Assembly (NCBI RefSeq): GCF_003667575.1
Contig: NZ_RCUY01000002.1
Coordinates: 310,001-374,000, forward strand
Reading direction: 5' to 3'
Length of the DNA: 64,000 bases
DNA from: Mycetocola lacteus
GTDB lineage: Bacteria > Actinomycetota > Actinomycetes > Actinomycetales > Microbacteriaceae
Under the pieces are notes generated by a model. That model made no database searches and was not told where the DNA came from. It saw only the letters and a program-made list of their open reading frames with translations. Shown here in pieces: positions 1-9,735 of this stretch; position 1 is the stretch's first letter, and every line of letters begins with the position of its first letter. A program made the translations under genes and the position numbers.

Positions 1-3000
1 GCGCGGCTGCCGGCGATGGGCTCGCCCACAACCTCACCGGTTGCGGTCAGGCTGATCGCTACCACCGGGTCCAGCAGAATCTCTACCGGTGCCGAGGCGG
101 TCACGGTGGCAGCCGACGGGTCGGTACCCACCACCACGAAGTCATCGGCGATGACCTTGCCCGCATCCACCTGCGCCTGAGTCAGCGCGTCGGTGAAGGC
201 AACCGAGGCCTTCTGGCCGGGCTCCAGCACGCCGGGGGCAGCGGGGTTCGGCCAGACGATGGTGTGCGGCTTGGCCGCCCACGGCGAGGCCGGGTCCAGC
301 TTCACATCGGTGAGCGTGGTGCCGCCACCGTTAGTGAAGGTCGCCGAGTATTCGACGCCCTCCCCTGCGGCGGAGACCCCGGAGGGAACCGTGCCGCTGG
401 CCACAATCTGGATGCCACTGGTTGCCCCCAGCGGAATGTCCAGGCTCTGCGCCGCGGTCACATCCGCCTTGGCAGGGTTCTGTGCGGTCACCGAACTCGG
501 GTTCGTGATGACCCCCGCGTTGATGTGCGCCTGGGTCAGCTTGGTGCTCGCGGTGGCGGTCACCGACTCACCCGGTGCCAGGGTGCCCGCGGTCTTCGGC
601 CAGGACCCGAAGGTAATGGTCGAGAGGCCCTTGAGCTCCGAGGTCAGGGTGACGCCGGTCAGGGTCTGCGAACCGGTGTTGGTCACCGTGTACTCGTAGT
701 TCACCGGGTCGCCGCTCACGTTGTTGGCCGGATCCGTGGAATCCACGGTTCCGGTCAGGGCGAGGGCGATCGCCGAGGTTCCGGGCAGCTGCACCACGGC
801 CTGAGCCTTTTCGGTGACGGACTTGCCCTCGGCGCTCTGACCGGTCACGGTGGCGTCGTTGGTGACGCTACCGCGGTCGATATCGGCCTGGGTCAGCGGG
901 TAGAGTGCGGTCGCGGACACGCTCGCACCCACCGGCAGCACGCCGGGGCGTGCGGCATCGGGCCAGGCACCAAACTCGACGGCACCCAGGCCGGCGAGCT
1001 TATCGGTGATGGCTACACCCTGCAGCTCGGTTCCCCCCGAGTTGGTCACCGTGAAGGTGAAGGTGACGGGCTCACCCGCGGCGATCTTGGCGGGAGCGGC
1101 ACCGGTCTTGGTGAAGGTGATCCCCACCGGCAGCGCCTGGAAACCGAAGTCGACATTTGCAACCTCGCCATTCAGGACGGCCGAGGTCGAGGCGGAGATC
1201 GGTTCTCCGGCACCCGAGGTGTACTTCCACTGCTCGGTTGCGGGCAGAGTCTTGACGTCTACGGCCACGCGGTAGGAACCGGCGGTGAGACTGCCGAACG
1301 AGTAGGCACCCGAAGCGTCGGTGGTGGCCTGACGCGGCTTACCCGCACCATCCAGAACCGGCTTTCCGGCGGCGTCTACCAGGGATACGGTGACCGCACG
1401 CAGTCCGTCCTCACCGGCGGCGCGGATGCCGTTGCCGTCGGCGTCGTTCCAGATCACACCAGAGATGACACTGTCCACGACACTCACGGTGCTCGGCTGT
1501 CCCTTACCCAGGGTCGCCTCGAAACCGGGGTCGCCCATGTTGGTAATGCCAGTGGCGTTGAGCTTAATCTCATCGCCGGCCTGGGACTGCGGGGCGGCCA
1601 TGTTGATGGTCACCGATCCCACGCCGTCCGGGCCCACGGTCAGCGTCTCGATCGAGACTCGGATCGCGGTGGCCGCGGCAATCTGTTCCGGGGTGGCATC
1701 GGCGTAGTTGATCCACTCCACCTCGCCGGCCGGAGCGTCGCCGGTCTTCCCGTTACGCACGGCAGGATCCACCGAGATTTGCAGGGTCGAGCCGGTCTCG
1801 GGCTTCATATCGAGCACGGCGCTCTCCAGGGTCAGCGGACCCGTGAGCTTGGTTCCGGCGGCATCCCCGTTATAGGGCAGAACCGCAACGAAGCTGGCCT
1901 GACCCGAGGGACCGGGCTGGTAGTTCATCCAGTTCAGGGTGAAGGAAACGGAGTCTCCGCCGCCCACCTCGGGTGCCTCATTGGTCAGCTCATAGCGGGC
2001 GATAGCCGGTGCGGTAGCGAAGCCGCGCACCCAGTTCGCGACGGCGACAAAGTTCCATTCGGCACCGTTACGGGTAAAGCCGTCGCCCCAGAAGAAGGCC
2101 ATCGCGTCGAACGAACCCTCCTGGTTCCGCGGCGGAATCATCGAGGTCTCGATGTCCACGGCGAACGAGGGCACGGGCTTATCCACGCGCAGGTCAAACT
2201 TCGGGGTCACCACGAGCTTGCCCAGACCGCTAAAGGGCTTGTTCCAGGCACCGTTCGGGGTGACACACGCCTCCGGGGAGATCGTGACGTTCCACAGGGT
2301 CTTGTCGATCGGAGCCAGATCGATCGCATTGGCGTTGGGCGGCAGACAGACCTCAAATCGAGCGTTCTTAACCACCTTGTCGGCCTCGGTCAGGCCGACG
2401 GCGAGCCAAGAGAACTGCGGCTGCACCGTGTAGCGCACCGACTCTCCGGCCAGGATTCGCTGACGGGCGGGAACGACCGGGTTCTTGTTGCCATCGATCG
2501 CGTTCACTGCGATCGGCAGGGTTGCCTCGGCAATGCGGACAAACACGTTCTGGGCACCCGAGGCGATACCGAGCGGGCCCACGGCTTCGCCCACCGGAGC
2601 GGCGTGGGTGTAGATCAGTCCCTGGGTCGGAACGACACCGTCGTTTGCCTCTTCGGTGCCCTTAGGCAGTTCCTTGATGACGGTCAGCGGCACATTGAGG
2701 CGCAGGCCAAAACGGTCACGGTCGACGTTCCCCTCGGGAGCGTACACGCCACCGTTCTTGATGTACTCGACCTTGACACCGGAAACGGTGTTGAGTGCGC
2801 CGGTGAAGTCCGAGCGCAGGGTCCAGGTGGCGGCGTTCATATCCTGGCGCTGCATCAGCGGCCCCCAGGTCTGGGTGGTGTAGTACAGACGGTAATCGGT
2901 GCCCTCAACAAACGTGTTGAACGTTTCTTCGGGGAGGGCCGCGGTACGCACCTGGAATCGAATGTCAGAGGGGTCCTTGAGCGTCATCTGATCGGGGTTC

Positions 3001-4367
3001 CACAGGTTATACATCGTGGTGTCGGCGATGGGCTGCGGGTAGAAGGTGGCGTCGCCGTCGTTCTGAGTGGCCAGCGGAATGTAGTACGACTGCGTCCTGA
3101 TATCCGTACCCGGCATCAGCCGAGTGTTGTTGTAGAGCGTCTTGAGGGTGCTGTCCCACACGTGGTAGGTGTACTGTGCGCCGGCACCGCCGCCACCACC
3201 GGTCGGGGTAGTGCGGTAGTAGAATTCACCCCAGGAAGAGACGCCCTGCGGGGTGGCGTCCACGATCGGGGAACCGTCCTGGGTCTTCCAGTCGCCATCC
3301 TTCACGAAGGAATAGTGCGCCTGGATGATGTTATCCAGGCTGGTGGTGGAGATATCCGGGGCATTCTTCTTGGGAATGCGGACCTGGTAGAGGAGGGAGA
3401 ACTGCTGGGTCTGCACCTCGCTGCGATCAAACTTTACGGTGATTTTTCCGGTGGCCTGGTCGTACTTATAGTCCAGGAGACCGTAGGTGCCGCGGGCGTC
3501 GGGCTGCATGGTGAACGAGATCGGTCCGGTGTACGGCCGCCCGTCGCGGGTCTTCAGTTCCAGGGTACCCACGTACTTGTGGTTGTTCCCCAGCTCGAAG
3601 GTTGCGTCTCCGGCCTGGCCCGGGTTCTGGGTCCAGATTCCACCGTTGATGCGCAGGGCATCCTCGGGTCCGGCACCAAAGTCGAAGGTCTCGTTGGCGC
3701 CACCGGCATTGTTTCCCACGTTGATGACGGTCTGAACGCGGTTGCGCCAGACAACATCGAGTGACTTCACGTCGCCACGAACCTCCGCGGTACGTGAACC
3801 GTCTTTATCGGTCACGGTCACCTCGGGGGCATACTTGATGCTCTCACCCGAGGTGGCATCGGCCCCCACGACCGCGCGCAGACGCGGGAACACCACGCTC
3901 ATCGCGCCGGTCGAGGTACCCGTGCCCGAAACCGTGGCGGTCAGGGTACGGTTGTCGTTGGTCAGTTCAAAGCCGGAGGTATACCCACTCACACCCTCGG
4001 GGTTGTGCATTCCCGAGGCATTGATCGAGGCCAGATCCCAGCTCCAGAGCGGGGGCAGGGTCTGGGTGATCGTGCCGTCCTTGAGCTCATTGAGGCTCAT
4101 CCGCCAGCTGAAGTAGGCGCTGTTGCGTACGGCCACGAGGCCGTCGGTCTTGGATTCGTCTCCGGGAACACCGGAGATACCGTCGTCGTCAATTGAGACG
4201 GACGACTGCAGGAAGGAGCCCTCGGCCGCGTGGGCATTGGTGGTGTCGAGCACCACCAGGCCACCGATGGCGAGGGCCGAGGCGACGATCCCGGCGAGAA
4301 GCCGTGACCGCCGCCAGCGAAGGCGTGTTACTGGGGCAGCGTTCGGCCCGGGCGTAAATATCGTCAT
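1..4367 (-). CDS. Giant LAxTG-type surface adhesin, 5' part (runs off window edge)
   Basis: Continuous frame of 1455 codons from ATG 4367 to the window edge, so the C-terminus is missing. The N-terminus has Arg-rich residues, then a hydrophobic segment (about residues 22-40) ending in an AHA-type signal peptidase site. An adhesin-like region follows. A SdrD B-like domain (IWNDADGNGI, near nt 1400-1460) and repeated DUF11/DUF7507-type domains of about 120 residues (TNSGG, TNTGS, LTQAHINAG signatures) come after it. It is a full-length paralogue of the gene just upstream at 4593-9681, which ends in an LALTG wall-sorting signal; about 230 residues should remain outside the window. Likely a cell-wall-anchored, surface-exposed protein. 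The ATG is fixed by an in-frame TGA shortly upstream; there is no Shine-Dalgarno sequence. Ligand unknown. Confidence 0.85.
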   Translation of the reverse strand, partial: MTIFTPGPNAAPVTRLRWRRSRLLAGIVASALAIGGLVVLDTTNAHAAEGSFLQSSVSIDDDGISGVPGDESKTDGLVAVRNSAYFSWRMSLNELKDGTITQTLPPLWSWDLASINASGMHNPEGVSGYTSGFELTNDNRTLTATVSGTGTSTGAMSVVFPRLRAVVGADATSGESIKYAPEVTVTDKDGSRTAEVRGDVKSLDVVWRNRVQTVINVGNNAGGANETFDFGAGPEDALRINGGIWTQNPGQAGDATFELGNNHKYVGTLELKTRDGRPYTGPISFTMQPDARGTYGLLDYKYDQATGKITVKFDRSEVQTQQFSLLYQVRIPKKNAPDISTTSLDNIIQAHYSFVKDGDWKTQDGSPIVDATPQGVSSWGEFYYRTTPTGGGGGAGAQYTYHVWDSTLKTLYNNTRLMPGTDIRTQSYYIPLATQNDGDATFYPQPIADTTMYNLWNPDQMTLKDPSDIRFQVRTAALPEETFNTFVEGTDYRLYYTTQTWGPLMQRQDMNAATWTLRSDFTGALNTVSGVKVEYIKNGGVYAPEGNVDRDRFGLRLNVPLTVIKELPKGTEEANDGVVPTQGLIYTHAAPVGEAVGPLGIASGAQNVFVRIAEATLPIAVNAIDGNKNPVVPARQRILAGESVRYTVQPQFSWLAVGLTEADKVVKNARFEVCLPPNANAIDLAPIDKTLWNVTISPEACVTPNGAWNKPFSGLGKLVVTPKFDLRVDKPVPSFAVDIETSMIPPRNQEGSFDAMAFFWGDGFTRNGAEWNFVAVANWVRGFATAPAIARYELTNEAPEVGGGDSVSFTLNWMNYQPGPSGQASFVAVLPYNGDAAGTKLTGPLTLESAVLDMKPETGSTLQISVDPAVRNGKTGDAPAGEVEWINYADATPEQIAAATAIRVSIETLTVGPDGVGSVTINMAAPQSQAGDEIKLNATGITNMGDPGFEATLGKGQPSTVSVVDSVISGVIWNDADGNGIRAAGEDGLRAVTVSLVDAAGKPVLDGAGKPRQATTDASGAYSFGSLTAGSYRVAVDVKTLPATEQWKYTSGAGEPISASTSAVLNGEVANVDFGFQALPVGITFTKTGAAPAKIAAGEPVTFTFTVTNSGGTELQGVAITDKLAGLGAVEFGAWPDAARPGVLPVGASVSATALYPLTQADIDRGSVTNDATVTGQSAEGKSVTEKAQAVVQLPGTSAIALALTGTVDSTDPANNVSGDPVNYEYTVTNTGSQTLTGVTLTSELKGLSTITFGSWPKTAGTLAPGESVTATASTKLTQAHINAGVITNPSSVTAQNPAKADVTAAQSLDIPLGATSGIQIVASGTVPSGVSAAGEGVEYSATFTNGGGTTLTDVKLDPASPWAAKPHTIVWPNPAAPGVLEPGQKASVAFTDALTQAQVDAGKVIADDFVVVGTDPSAATVTASAPVEILLDPVVAISLTATGEVVGEPIAGSR

Positions 4368-4401
4368 AATAGTGAACGCTAATCGCGATAATTCGATGCC
4401 G

Positions 4402-4431
4402 GTATATCAGTGTCGCATATTGACCGTTCAA
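4402..4431 (-). promoter_or_regulatory. Candidate promoter of the first surface protein
   Basis: On the minus strand TTGAAC (4426-4431) and ATATAC (4402-4407) are separated by 18 nt, about 35 nt before the ATG at 4367. The surrounding DNA is clearly more AT-rich than the coding sequence. Confidence 0.35.
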
Positions 4432-4542
4432 CGTTCGGTTCCGTGGAAAAAACCAGGTTAATCCATGAATTAGCCAACGACTGTTGCAAAAGTCGCCGTA
4501 CTTTCTGGGAGCTTTTTTGCCCCACTCCAATGCCCGCACAGA

Positions 4543-4581
4543 GCAACGCTCCCCGTGCCAACACGGCACGGGGAGCGTTGC
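4543..4581 (-). terminator. Terminator after the second surface-protein gene
   Basis: Perfect 17-bp inverted repeat (arms 4543-4559 and 4565-4581) with a 5-nt loop, 12 nt after the TAG at 4593. There is no U-tract, as is common for actinobacterial terminators. It separates the two tandem paralogues, so each is probably transcribed alone. Confidence 0.8.
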
Positions 4582-4592
4582 GCTTTCGAGTA

Positions 4593-7500
4593 CTACTCGG
4601 TGACCTCACGGTCCCGGTCGCGACGACGCTTCCAGATCAGAAGCCCCGCACCCGCCAGGATCAGCAGGATCAGCGCGATCAGGATCGGCCACACCAGGCC
4701 CGCACCGGTGAGTGCGAGTCCGCCCGGGTCGGTGATGCCGGGTGCCGCGGGCACATCCACGCTCACCGTATCGGTCGCGGTCACCGGGTCACCGTTGGGT
4801 GCCGTAGCGGTGACGCTGGCCTGGTTGATCACCGCGGTGCCCCGCAGCGCATCGGTCACGGTGAGTGTAGCCTCAGCCGTTGCGGTCGCACCGGGTGCCA
4901 GCACTCCCGCCTCGGCGGGCCACACGTAGGTGATGGCTCCAAGACCCGGCAGGGCGTCGGTGATCGCCGCCCCGGCGAGGGTGACCGCGCCGGTGTTAGT
5001 GATCGTAAACGCATAGCGGATCTGGTCACCCTCGAGGGTCGCGGTCTTGGTGAGTGTGATCCCCGGGGCACCGACGAGTTCAAGCACAACCTCGTCAGCA
5101 TCCGTGGCGGTTGCGCCCGAGGGAGCGGTTCCGGTGACACTCAGCGGGTTCACGATCTTGCCCGCATCCACGTGCGCCTGGGTGAGGTCGATACCGGCCC
5201 GGGCCGTCACACTGGCACCGGGTGCCAGCGCTCCGGGAACCGCGGCGCGGGTCAGGATGGGCCCGAAGGTTATCTCTCCCAGCCCCGCGAGCTGCGAGGT
5301 GAGCTCGGTGGCGGTCAGCGTGGTGGCACCGGTGTTGGTGATCAGCATGCTGTACTCGGCTCGGCTGCCCGCGACCGGTTCCCCGCTGATCTCGCCGGTT
5401 GCGGTGAGGCTCACCGCGACGGCGGGACTCAGCACCAGCGAGGCGGTTCCGGTTCCGATCACCGTGGTGGCGCTCGGATCGGTTCCCTCGACAACCAGGT
5501 CATCCGCGGAGACCAGCCCCGCGTCAACCTGGGCCTGGGTCAGCGTATCGGTGATCACGATTGTGGCCGATTCACCCACACCCAGCACGCCGGGCTTGGT
5601 GGGATCGGGCCAGACGACGGTGAAGTCCTTACCCGCCCAGGGGCCGTTCGGGTCCAGCTGCACGTTCTCCAGCTGGGCGCTACCCGAGTTGGTCACGGTG
5701 AGCGTGTACTCCACGCTCTCCCCGGCCGCGGCAACCCCCGACGGGATCGCCGCACTCGCCTGCACGTCAAGTGCGGAGGCGGCAACCAGCGGAACCGTCA
5801 CGATGGCATCCGCGTTGACCGGAGTCCCGGCGGGATCGGTGGCAGCCCCGGTACCAGGGTTGACCACCTTGCCCGCATCAAGCATCGCCTGGGTAACAAC
5901 GATCGTCGTGGTGAAGCTGACGGTCTGTCCCGGTGCCAGGGTGCCCGCGGCGCTCGGCCAGAGGCCGGGCACGAAGTCCGACTGTCCGGTGAGCTTGGAT
6001 GCGGGCGCCACATCGGTCAGCGTGGTGTTGCCGGTGTTGGCCAGCAGGTAGGTGAAGGTTACGGTGTCCCCCACCGCCACCGGCTCGCTCGCCACGGCTC
6101 CGGTCAGGGTGAGACCCAGTCCAGCCACACCTGAGAGCGGAACGGTGGTGCTGGCGTCGGCGTCCACCACGGATCCCGTGGGCGTCGTGCCGCTTACCTG
6201 CGCATTATTGGTGACGCCACCGGCATCCACATCGGCCTGGGTCAGCGCATAGTTGGCGGTTGCGGTGATGCTGGTCCCGGCCGGCAGAACACCGGGGGTT
6301 GCCGGGTTCGGCCAGGCTGCCACGGTAATCGCACCGATCCCCGGGAGGGCATCGGTAATCGCGACGTCGGTCAGCGCGGTTTCCCCGGTGTTGGTGACCA
6401 CAAACGTGAACGGAAGGTTCGCGCCGGCGGCCACGGTGGCCGGGGCCACACCGGATTTGGTGAGGGTCAGGGACGCGGGCAGCGCACGGAAACCGAAGTC
6501 GGTACCCACGCTGTCATCGCCCTTGGCGAGCGTCACCGGGTCGGAGACCGGATCCCCGGTGCCCGAGGTATAGGTCCAGGTCTGGTCCGCACTCAGGGTC
6601 GAGGTGTCTACCGCAACACGGTAGTTACCCGCAGCGATCGAACCGAAGTAGTAACTTCCGTCCTCCTCGGTCACGGCCGTTACCGGCGTTCCGTCCTCGG
6701 CGAGCACGGGCGACTTGTCCTCATGCAGCAGCGCAACACTCACACCGCCGAGACCAGGCTCGTCCCCAAACGATCCGTTGCCGTCCAGGTCGTGCCAGAT
6801 GGTCCCGCGAATCGAGGTGTCAATCACATCGACCCGTGCGGCCTTACCGGTGGCCAGGACGACCTGAGAACCGGTGACACCCTCGTTGACAATGCCCGAG
6901 GCGGAGGCAAAGACGACGTCACCGTTCTTGGATTCCGGCGCATTCAGGGTGAAGGTCATGCTCCCCACACCGCTGGGCCCCACGGGCAGCTTATCGGCGA
7001 CATAGCGCAGGCCGGTGGCCTGAGCGAGTTGCTCGGGGGTTGCCGAGGCATAGTTGATCCAGGTCACATTCTCGGCAGGGGCCTGACCGGCACCCTCGGC
7101 ACGAATGGCCGGATCGATCGTGATCTGCAGGATCGAACCGGTGTTTCCCGGTGCCTTCAGCGAGGCTGAGCTCAGGGTCAGCGGTCCACTGACCGAGGTT
7201 CCCGCGGCGTCTCCGTTATAGGGCAGGACCGTCACAAACGAGGCCTTCCCATCCGGTCCCGGCTGATAGTTTCCCCAGGTGAGGGTGAACTCGGGGCTCA
7301 CCGACGGTGCTACCTCGGGTGCCTTACGAGTGACGCTGTAGAGGGCCACCGTGGGTGCTGCAGCAAATGCGTAGACACTGGTCATCGCACTAAGACCGCT
7401 CCATCCCGCACCGCTGGTAAAGGTCCCCAACCCGTCGGCGTGCATGGTGGCACCGGCCTCAAAGATTCCGCCATTGGTGTTTGGTGGGAACACGTTGGTG

Positions 7501-8543
7501 GTCACATCGATTTCGTAGGCGGGAATCGGCTGGTCCACCCGCACATCGAACTTCGGTGTGAGAATCACCTTTCCCGAGGAGAACTTCGCCATCCCGCCAC
7601 AAGCCTCGGCGGAGTACTCCGCATCCCAGAGGTCTCGATCCAACGGTGCCAGCGAATAGTCCACCGCGTTCGCCGGTAAACACAGCTCAAACTTCGCGTT
7701 CCTGAGGATCTTCTCCTCCTCGGTTGCGTTCGCCGGCTTCAGGAGCGTTCCGGGGGTCACGGTATAGCGCACGGTTTCACCGGCAAGAATGTTGTTACGC
7801 CACGGATCTGCAGGGTTTCCCTGCTGGTCGAGTGCATTGACCTTCATGGCGAGCGTTCCGTTCGCCTGACGAACGTTCACGAGTTGACGTTCGCCTAGGT
7901 TCAGCGGCTCGGTGGTGGCTCCGGTGACCCAACCCTGCATGTAGGCGGACCCGGTGTCGTTGAGATCGGTGTGGACGGGTAAGGGGCGGGTCACCTTCAC
8001 CGGAACCCGGAAGGTCAACGCCAGATCGTTCACACTGCTTTCGGGTGCCGGATTCCACGTCCCGTCATTAGCCAGGTACTCGGCGCGAACACCGGTGACG
8101 GCTTTGAGGTCTCCCGTATAGGCCGAGCGCTCAGTCCAGGCCATTTCGGCCGGGTTGGGGCCGGGCACCGCCTGTGCATCCGCGACGTCTGTCGTGTAGT
8201 AGATGCGATAGTCGGCCCCCTCGGTGAACCAGGTATACCCACGGCCCTGAGGCTGACCAAGCTGAATGGTGTTGCCGCCCTCGAGGTTGAGCTCGAACTC
8301 CCCTGGCTTGTTATACACGTAGAGGTTGGTCTTGGTGGTTGGGACAACGGTCCACGGTTCGGTGGTATTTCGCGGATGCGTGGCCTCGGGCCGGAACGTG
8401 GTGTTGAGGTCACCGCCATCAAATCCCGGGAGCACGTTTGTGTTCCACTCGGCGATGGTGGAGAGCGGAACGTTGCGATAGGCGACTCGACCCAATACGG
8501 ATGCCGGACGCGTCTCGATCCCCCGCACATATGCGAAGTCCAT
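4593..8543 (-). CDS. LALTG-anchored surface adhesin, C-terminal part (frameshifted gene)
   Basis: This 1316-residue frame is the downstream part of a gene whose first 365 codons lie at 8419-9681. The two frames join if one C is removed from the C6 run at 8579-8584, giving about 1690 residues, the size expected for the intact paralogue at 1-4367. From its ATG, residues 1-575 are adhesin-like and 577-680 form a SdrD B-like domain (GTIWHDLDGNG, DGSYYFGS). Residues 682-1255 are five DUF11/DUF7507-type repeats. Then come LALTG (nt 4704-4718), a membrane helix and a KRRRDRDR tail. LAxTG is the motif recognised by class E sortases of high-GC Gram-positives. No sortase gene is in the window. The first ATG is probably internal rather than a true start. 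Confidence 0.8.
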   Translation of the reverse strand: MDFAYVRGIETRPASVLGRVAYRNVPLSTIAEWNTNVLPGFDGGDLNTTFRPEATHPRNTTEPWTVVPTTKTNLYVYNKPGEFELNLEGGNTIQLGQPQGRGYTWFTEGADYRIYYTTDVADAQAVPGPNPAEMAWTERSAYTGDLKAVTGVRAEYLANDGTWNPAPESSVNDLALTFRVPVKVTRPLPVHTDLNDTGSAYMQGWVTGATTEPLNLGERQLVNVRQANGTLAMKVNALDQQGNPADPWRNNILAGETVRYTVTPGTLLKPANATEEEKILRNAKFELCLPANAVDYSLAPLDRDLWDAEYSAEACGGMAKFSSGKVILTPKFDVRVDQPIPAYEIDVTTNVFPPNTNGGIFEAGATMHADGLGTFTSGAGWSGLSAMTSVYAFAAAPTVALYSVTRKAPEVAPSVSPEFTLTWGNYQPGPDGKASFVTVLPYNGDAAGTSVSGPLTLSSASLKAPGNTGSILQITIDPAIRAEGAGQAPAENVTWINYASATPEQLAQATGLRYVADKLPVGPSGVGSMTFTLNAPESKNGDVVFASASGIVNEGVTGSQVVLATGKAARVDVIDTSIRGTIWHDLDGNGSFGDEPGLGGVSVALLHEDKSPVLAEDGTPVTAVTEEDGSYYFGSIAAGNYRVAVDTSTLSADQTWTYTSGTGDPVSDPVTLAKGDDSVGTDFGFRALPASLTLTKSGVAPATVAAGANLPFTFVVTNTGETALTDVAITDALPGIGAITVAAWPNPATPGVLPAGTSITATANYALTQADVDAGGVTNNAQVSGTTPTGSVVDADASTTVPLSGVAGLGLTLTGAVASEPVAVGDTVTFTYLLANTGNTTLTDVAPASKLTGQSDFVPGLWPSAAGTLAPGQTVSFTTTIVVTQAMLDAGKVVNPGTGAATDPAGTPVNADAIVTVPLVAASALDVQASAAIPSGVAAAGESVEYTLTVTNSGSAQLENVQLDPNGPWAGKDFTVVWPDPTKPGVLGVGESATIVITDTLTQAQVDAGLVSADDLVVEGTDPSATTVIGTGTASLVLSPAVAVSLTATGEISGEPVAGSRAEYSMLITNTGATTLTATELTSQLAGLGEITFGPILTRAAVPGALAPGASVTARAGIDLTQAHVDAGKIVNPLSVTGTAPSGATATDADEVVLELVGAPGITLTKTATLEGDQIRYAFTITNTGAVTLAGAAITDALPGLGAITYVWPAEAGVLAPGATATAEATLTVTDALRGTAVINQASVTATAPNGDPVTATDTVSVDVPAAPGITDPGGLALTGAGLVWPILIALILLILAGAGLLIWKRRRDRDREVTE

Positions 8544-9681
8544 CGCCAGCGGCTCCCCGTCGGGCTTGACGTTGACCAGGGGGGTTACCCTCGACGGTGG
8601 TCGGAGGCGTCACATAGGACACGGTGCCCTTCAGGTGAATCTGTTCACCACCGGCGACCTCCAGGTCATCAGCCAGCCGAAGCGGCACAAAGTAGTCGAT
8701 AACCGCCAGGTAATACGAGACGTTCTGGCCACCTGAGACAAAGTTCAGTTCAAAGCTTCGGTTATCCGCCGCAACGTTTTCGAGGGTGGACTTTCCTAGG
8801 GCAACCTGCGAGGAATCGGAGTGTTTAATCCCCAACGGACCGGTATACGGCTCACCATGATGTGTGAGATTGACGTCCACCCGGACCCGAGCATTGTCGG
8901 CCCACAGATACGGACGGTCCCCGGCCGCGCTCGGCTGAGTCAGCCAAACCTCGGAGTAGCGGCGAATCGCCGGCTCGGGTCCGTCACCAAAGTCAAAGGT
9001 GGTCTCCTGCCCGTTTGGGGCGAGCTGCCACTGGACGGTCAGCAGGTCTGCACGTTGCTGCGAGACTACCTTGAGGTCCTTGACCGGACCGGCGATATCC
9101 GCCGTCCGGTCGCCGGCCTCGTCGATCACGGTGAGGGTCGGAACGTAGGTGTTGCTACCGGGAACATCGGCTGTCTCCGGGACCACCGCGATCAGGTTCG
9201 GGAACGAAACGGATACGGTTCCCCCCGCGTCCTCGGTGGCGGAGACGGTGGCGGTCACCGTGCGACCGTCCTCGCTGAGCACGTAGGACGAACGGTATCC
9301 GCCGGTCACGCCGGTGGAGTTCAGTCCGGATTTTGCAAGGCTTGCCGCATCCCACTTCCAGAGCGGAGGCAGGGTCTGCGTCATCACGCCGTCGGTCAGG
9401 CTGGTGAACTCGGTGCGCCAGCTAAACACAACGGAGTTGCGAATCGCGACGATACCGTCGGTGCGGGAGGTGTCTCCCGGGACCGCCGAGACCCCGTCGT
9501 TGTCGACGGTGATGCTGGCGGCGTTGAAGGCCCCGGTCGCGGCCTGCGCGGGAGCTCCCCCGAGCACGGTAAACCCGGTAACCAGGAGGATGAGTGTGAG
9601 CAAACTCGCGAGAAGGCGCGAAAAGCCCCGGCGTTGTGTCGTGGGGTATTCGCCGTCTATGACCCCCGTTGATGCGTACAT
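8419..9681 (-). CDS. Surface adhesin, N-terminal part with signal peptide (frameshifted gene)
   Basis: The start is ATG 9681, preceded by GGAG. The protein opens with a charged stretch, then a hydrophobic helix (about residues 22-45) and an AQAA cleavage site, so it is secreted. Residues 50-365 match the N-terminus of the paralogue at 1-4367 (shared ITQTLPPLW/MTQTLPPLW and GDxSxTDG segments). After the C6 run at 8579-8584 the frame moves into about 55 residues of Arg/Gly-rich nonsense and stops at 8419. As written, the product would be a secreted fragment without wall anchor. Either a phase-variable or broken gene, or a base-calling error in a homopolymer. Confidence 0.75.
   Translation of the reverse strand: MYASTGVIDGEYPTTQRRGFSRLLASLLTLILLVTGFTVLGGAPAQAATGAFNAASITVDNDGVSAVPGDTSRTDGIVAIRNSVVFSWRTEFTSLTDGVMTQTLPPLWKWDAASLAKSGLNSTGVTGGYRSSYVLSEDGRTVTATVSATEDAGGTVSVSFPNLIAVVPETADVPGSNTYVPTLTVIDEAGDRTADIAGPVKDLKVVSQQRADLLTVQWQLAPNGQETTFDFGDGPEPAIRRYSEVWLTQPSAAGDRPYLWADNARVRVDVNLTHHGEPYTGPLGIKHSDSSQVALGKSTLENVAADNRSFELNFVSGGQNVSYYLAVIDYFVPLRLADDLEVAGGEQIHLKGTVSYVTPPTTVEGNPPGQRQARRGAAGDGLRICAGDRDASGIRIGSSRLSQRSALHHRRVEHKRAPGI
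8579..8584 (-). other. Frameshift site: six-C run in the surface-protein gene
   Basis: The minus strand reads six C residues between the codons for GlyAsn and LeuValAsn. Five C residues would keep one frame across the whole adhesin; six give a +1 shift. All similarity to the paralogue continues in the other frame immediately after this run. Confidence 0.75.
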
Positions 9682-9707
9682 GGCTCCAAGGCTACGTTCT
9701 GACCAAT

Positions 9708-9735
9708 AGGTTAATCATCCCCGCGAATGGGGCAA
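9708..9735 (-). promoter_or_regulatory. Candidate promoter of the second surface protein
   Basis: TTGCCC (9730-9735) and TAACCT (9708-9713) lie 16 nt apart on the minus strand, 26 nt before the ATG at 9681. A short CCCC/GGGG inverted repeat sits in the spacer and could bind a regulator. Confidence 0.45.

Noticed and set aside
264..3764. 1166-codon open frame on the plus strand
   Set aside because: Antisense to the surface protein; Gly/Arg/His-rich text without domains, an effect of GC-rich codon bias.
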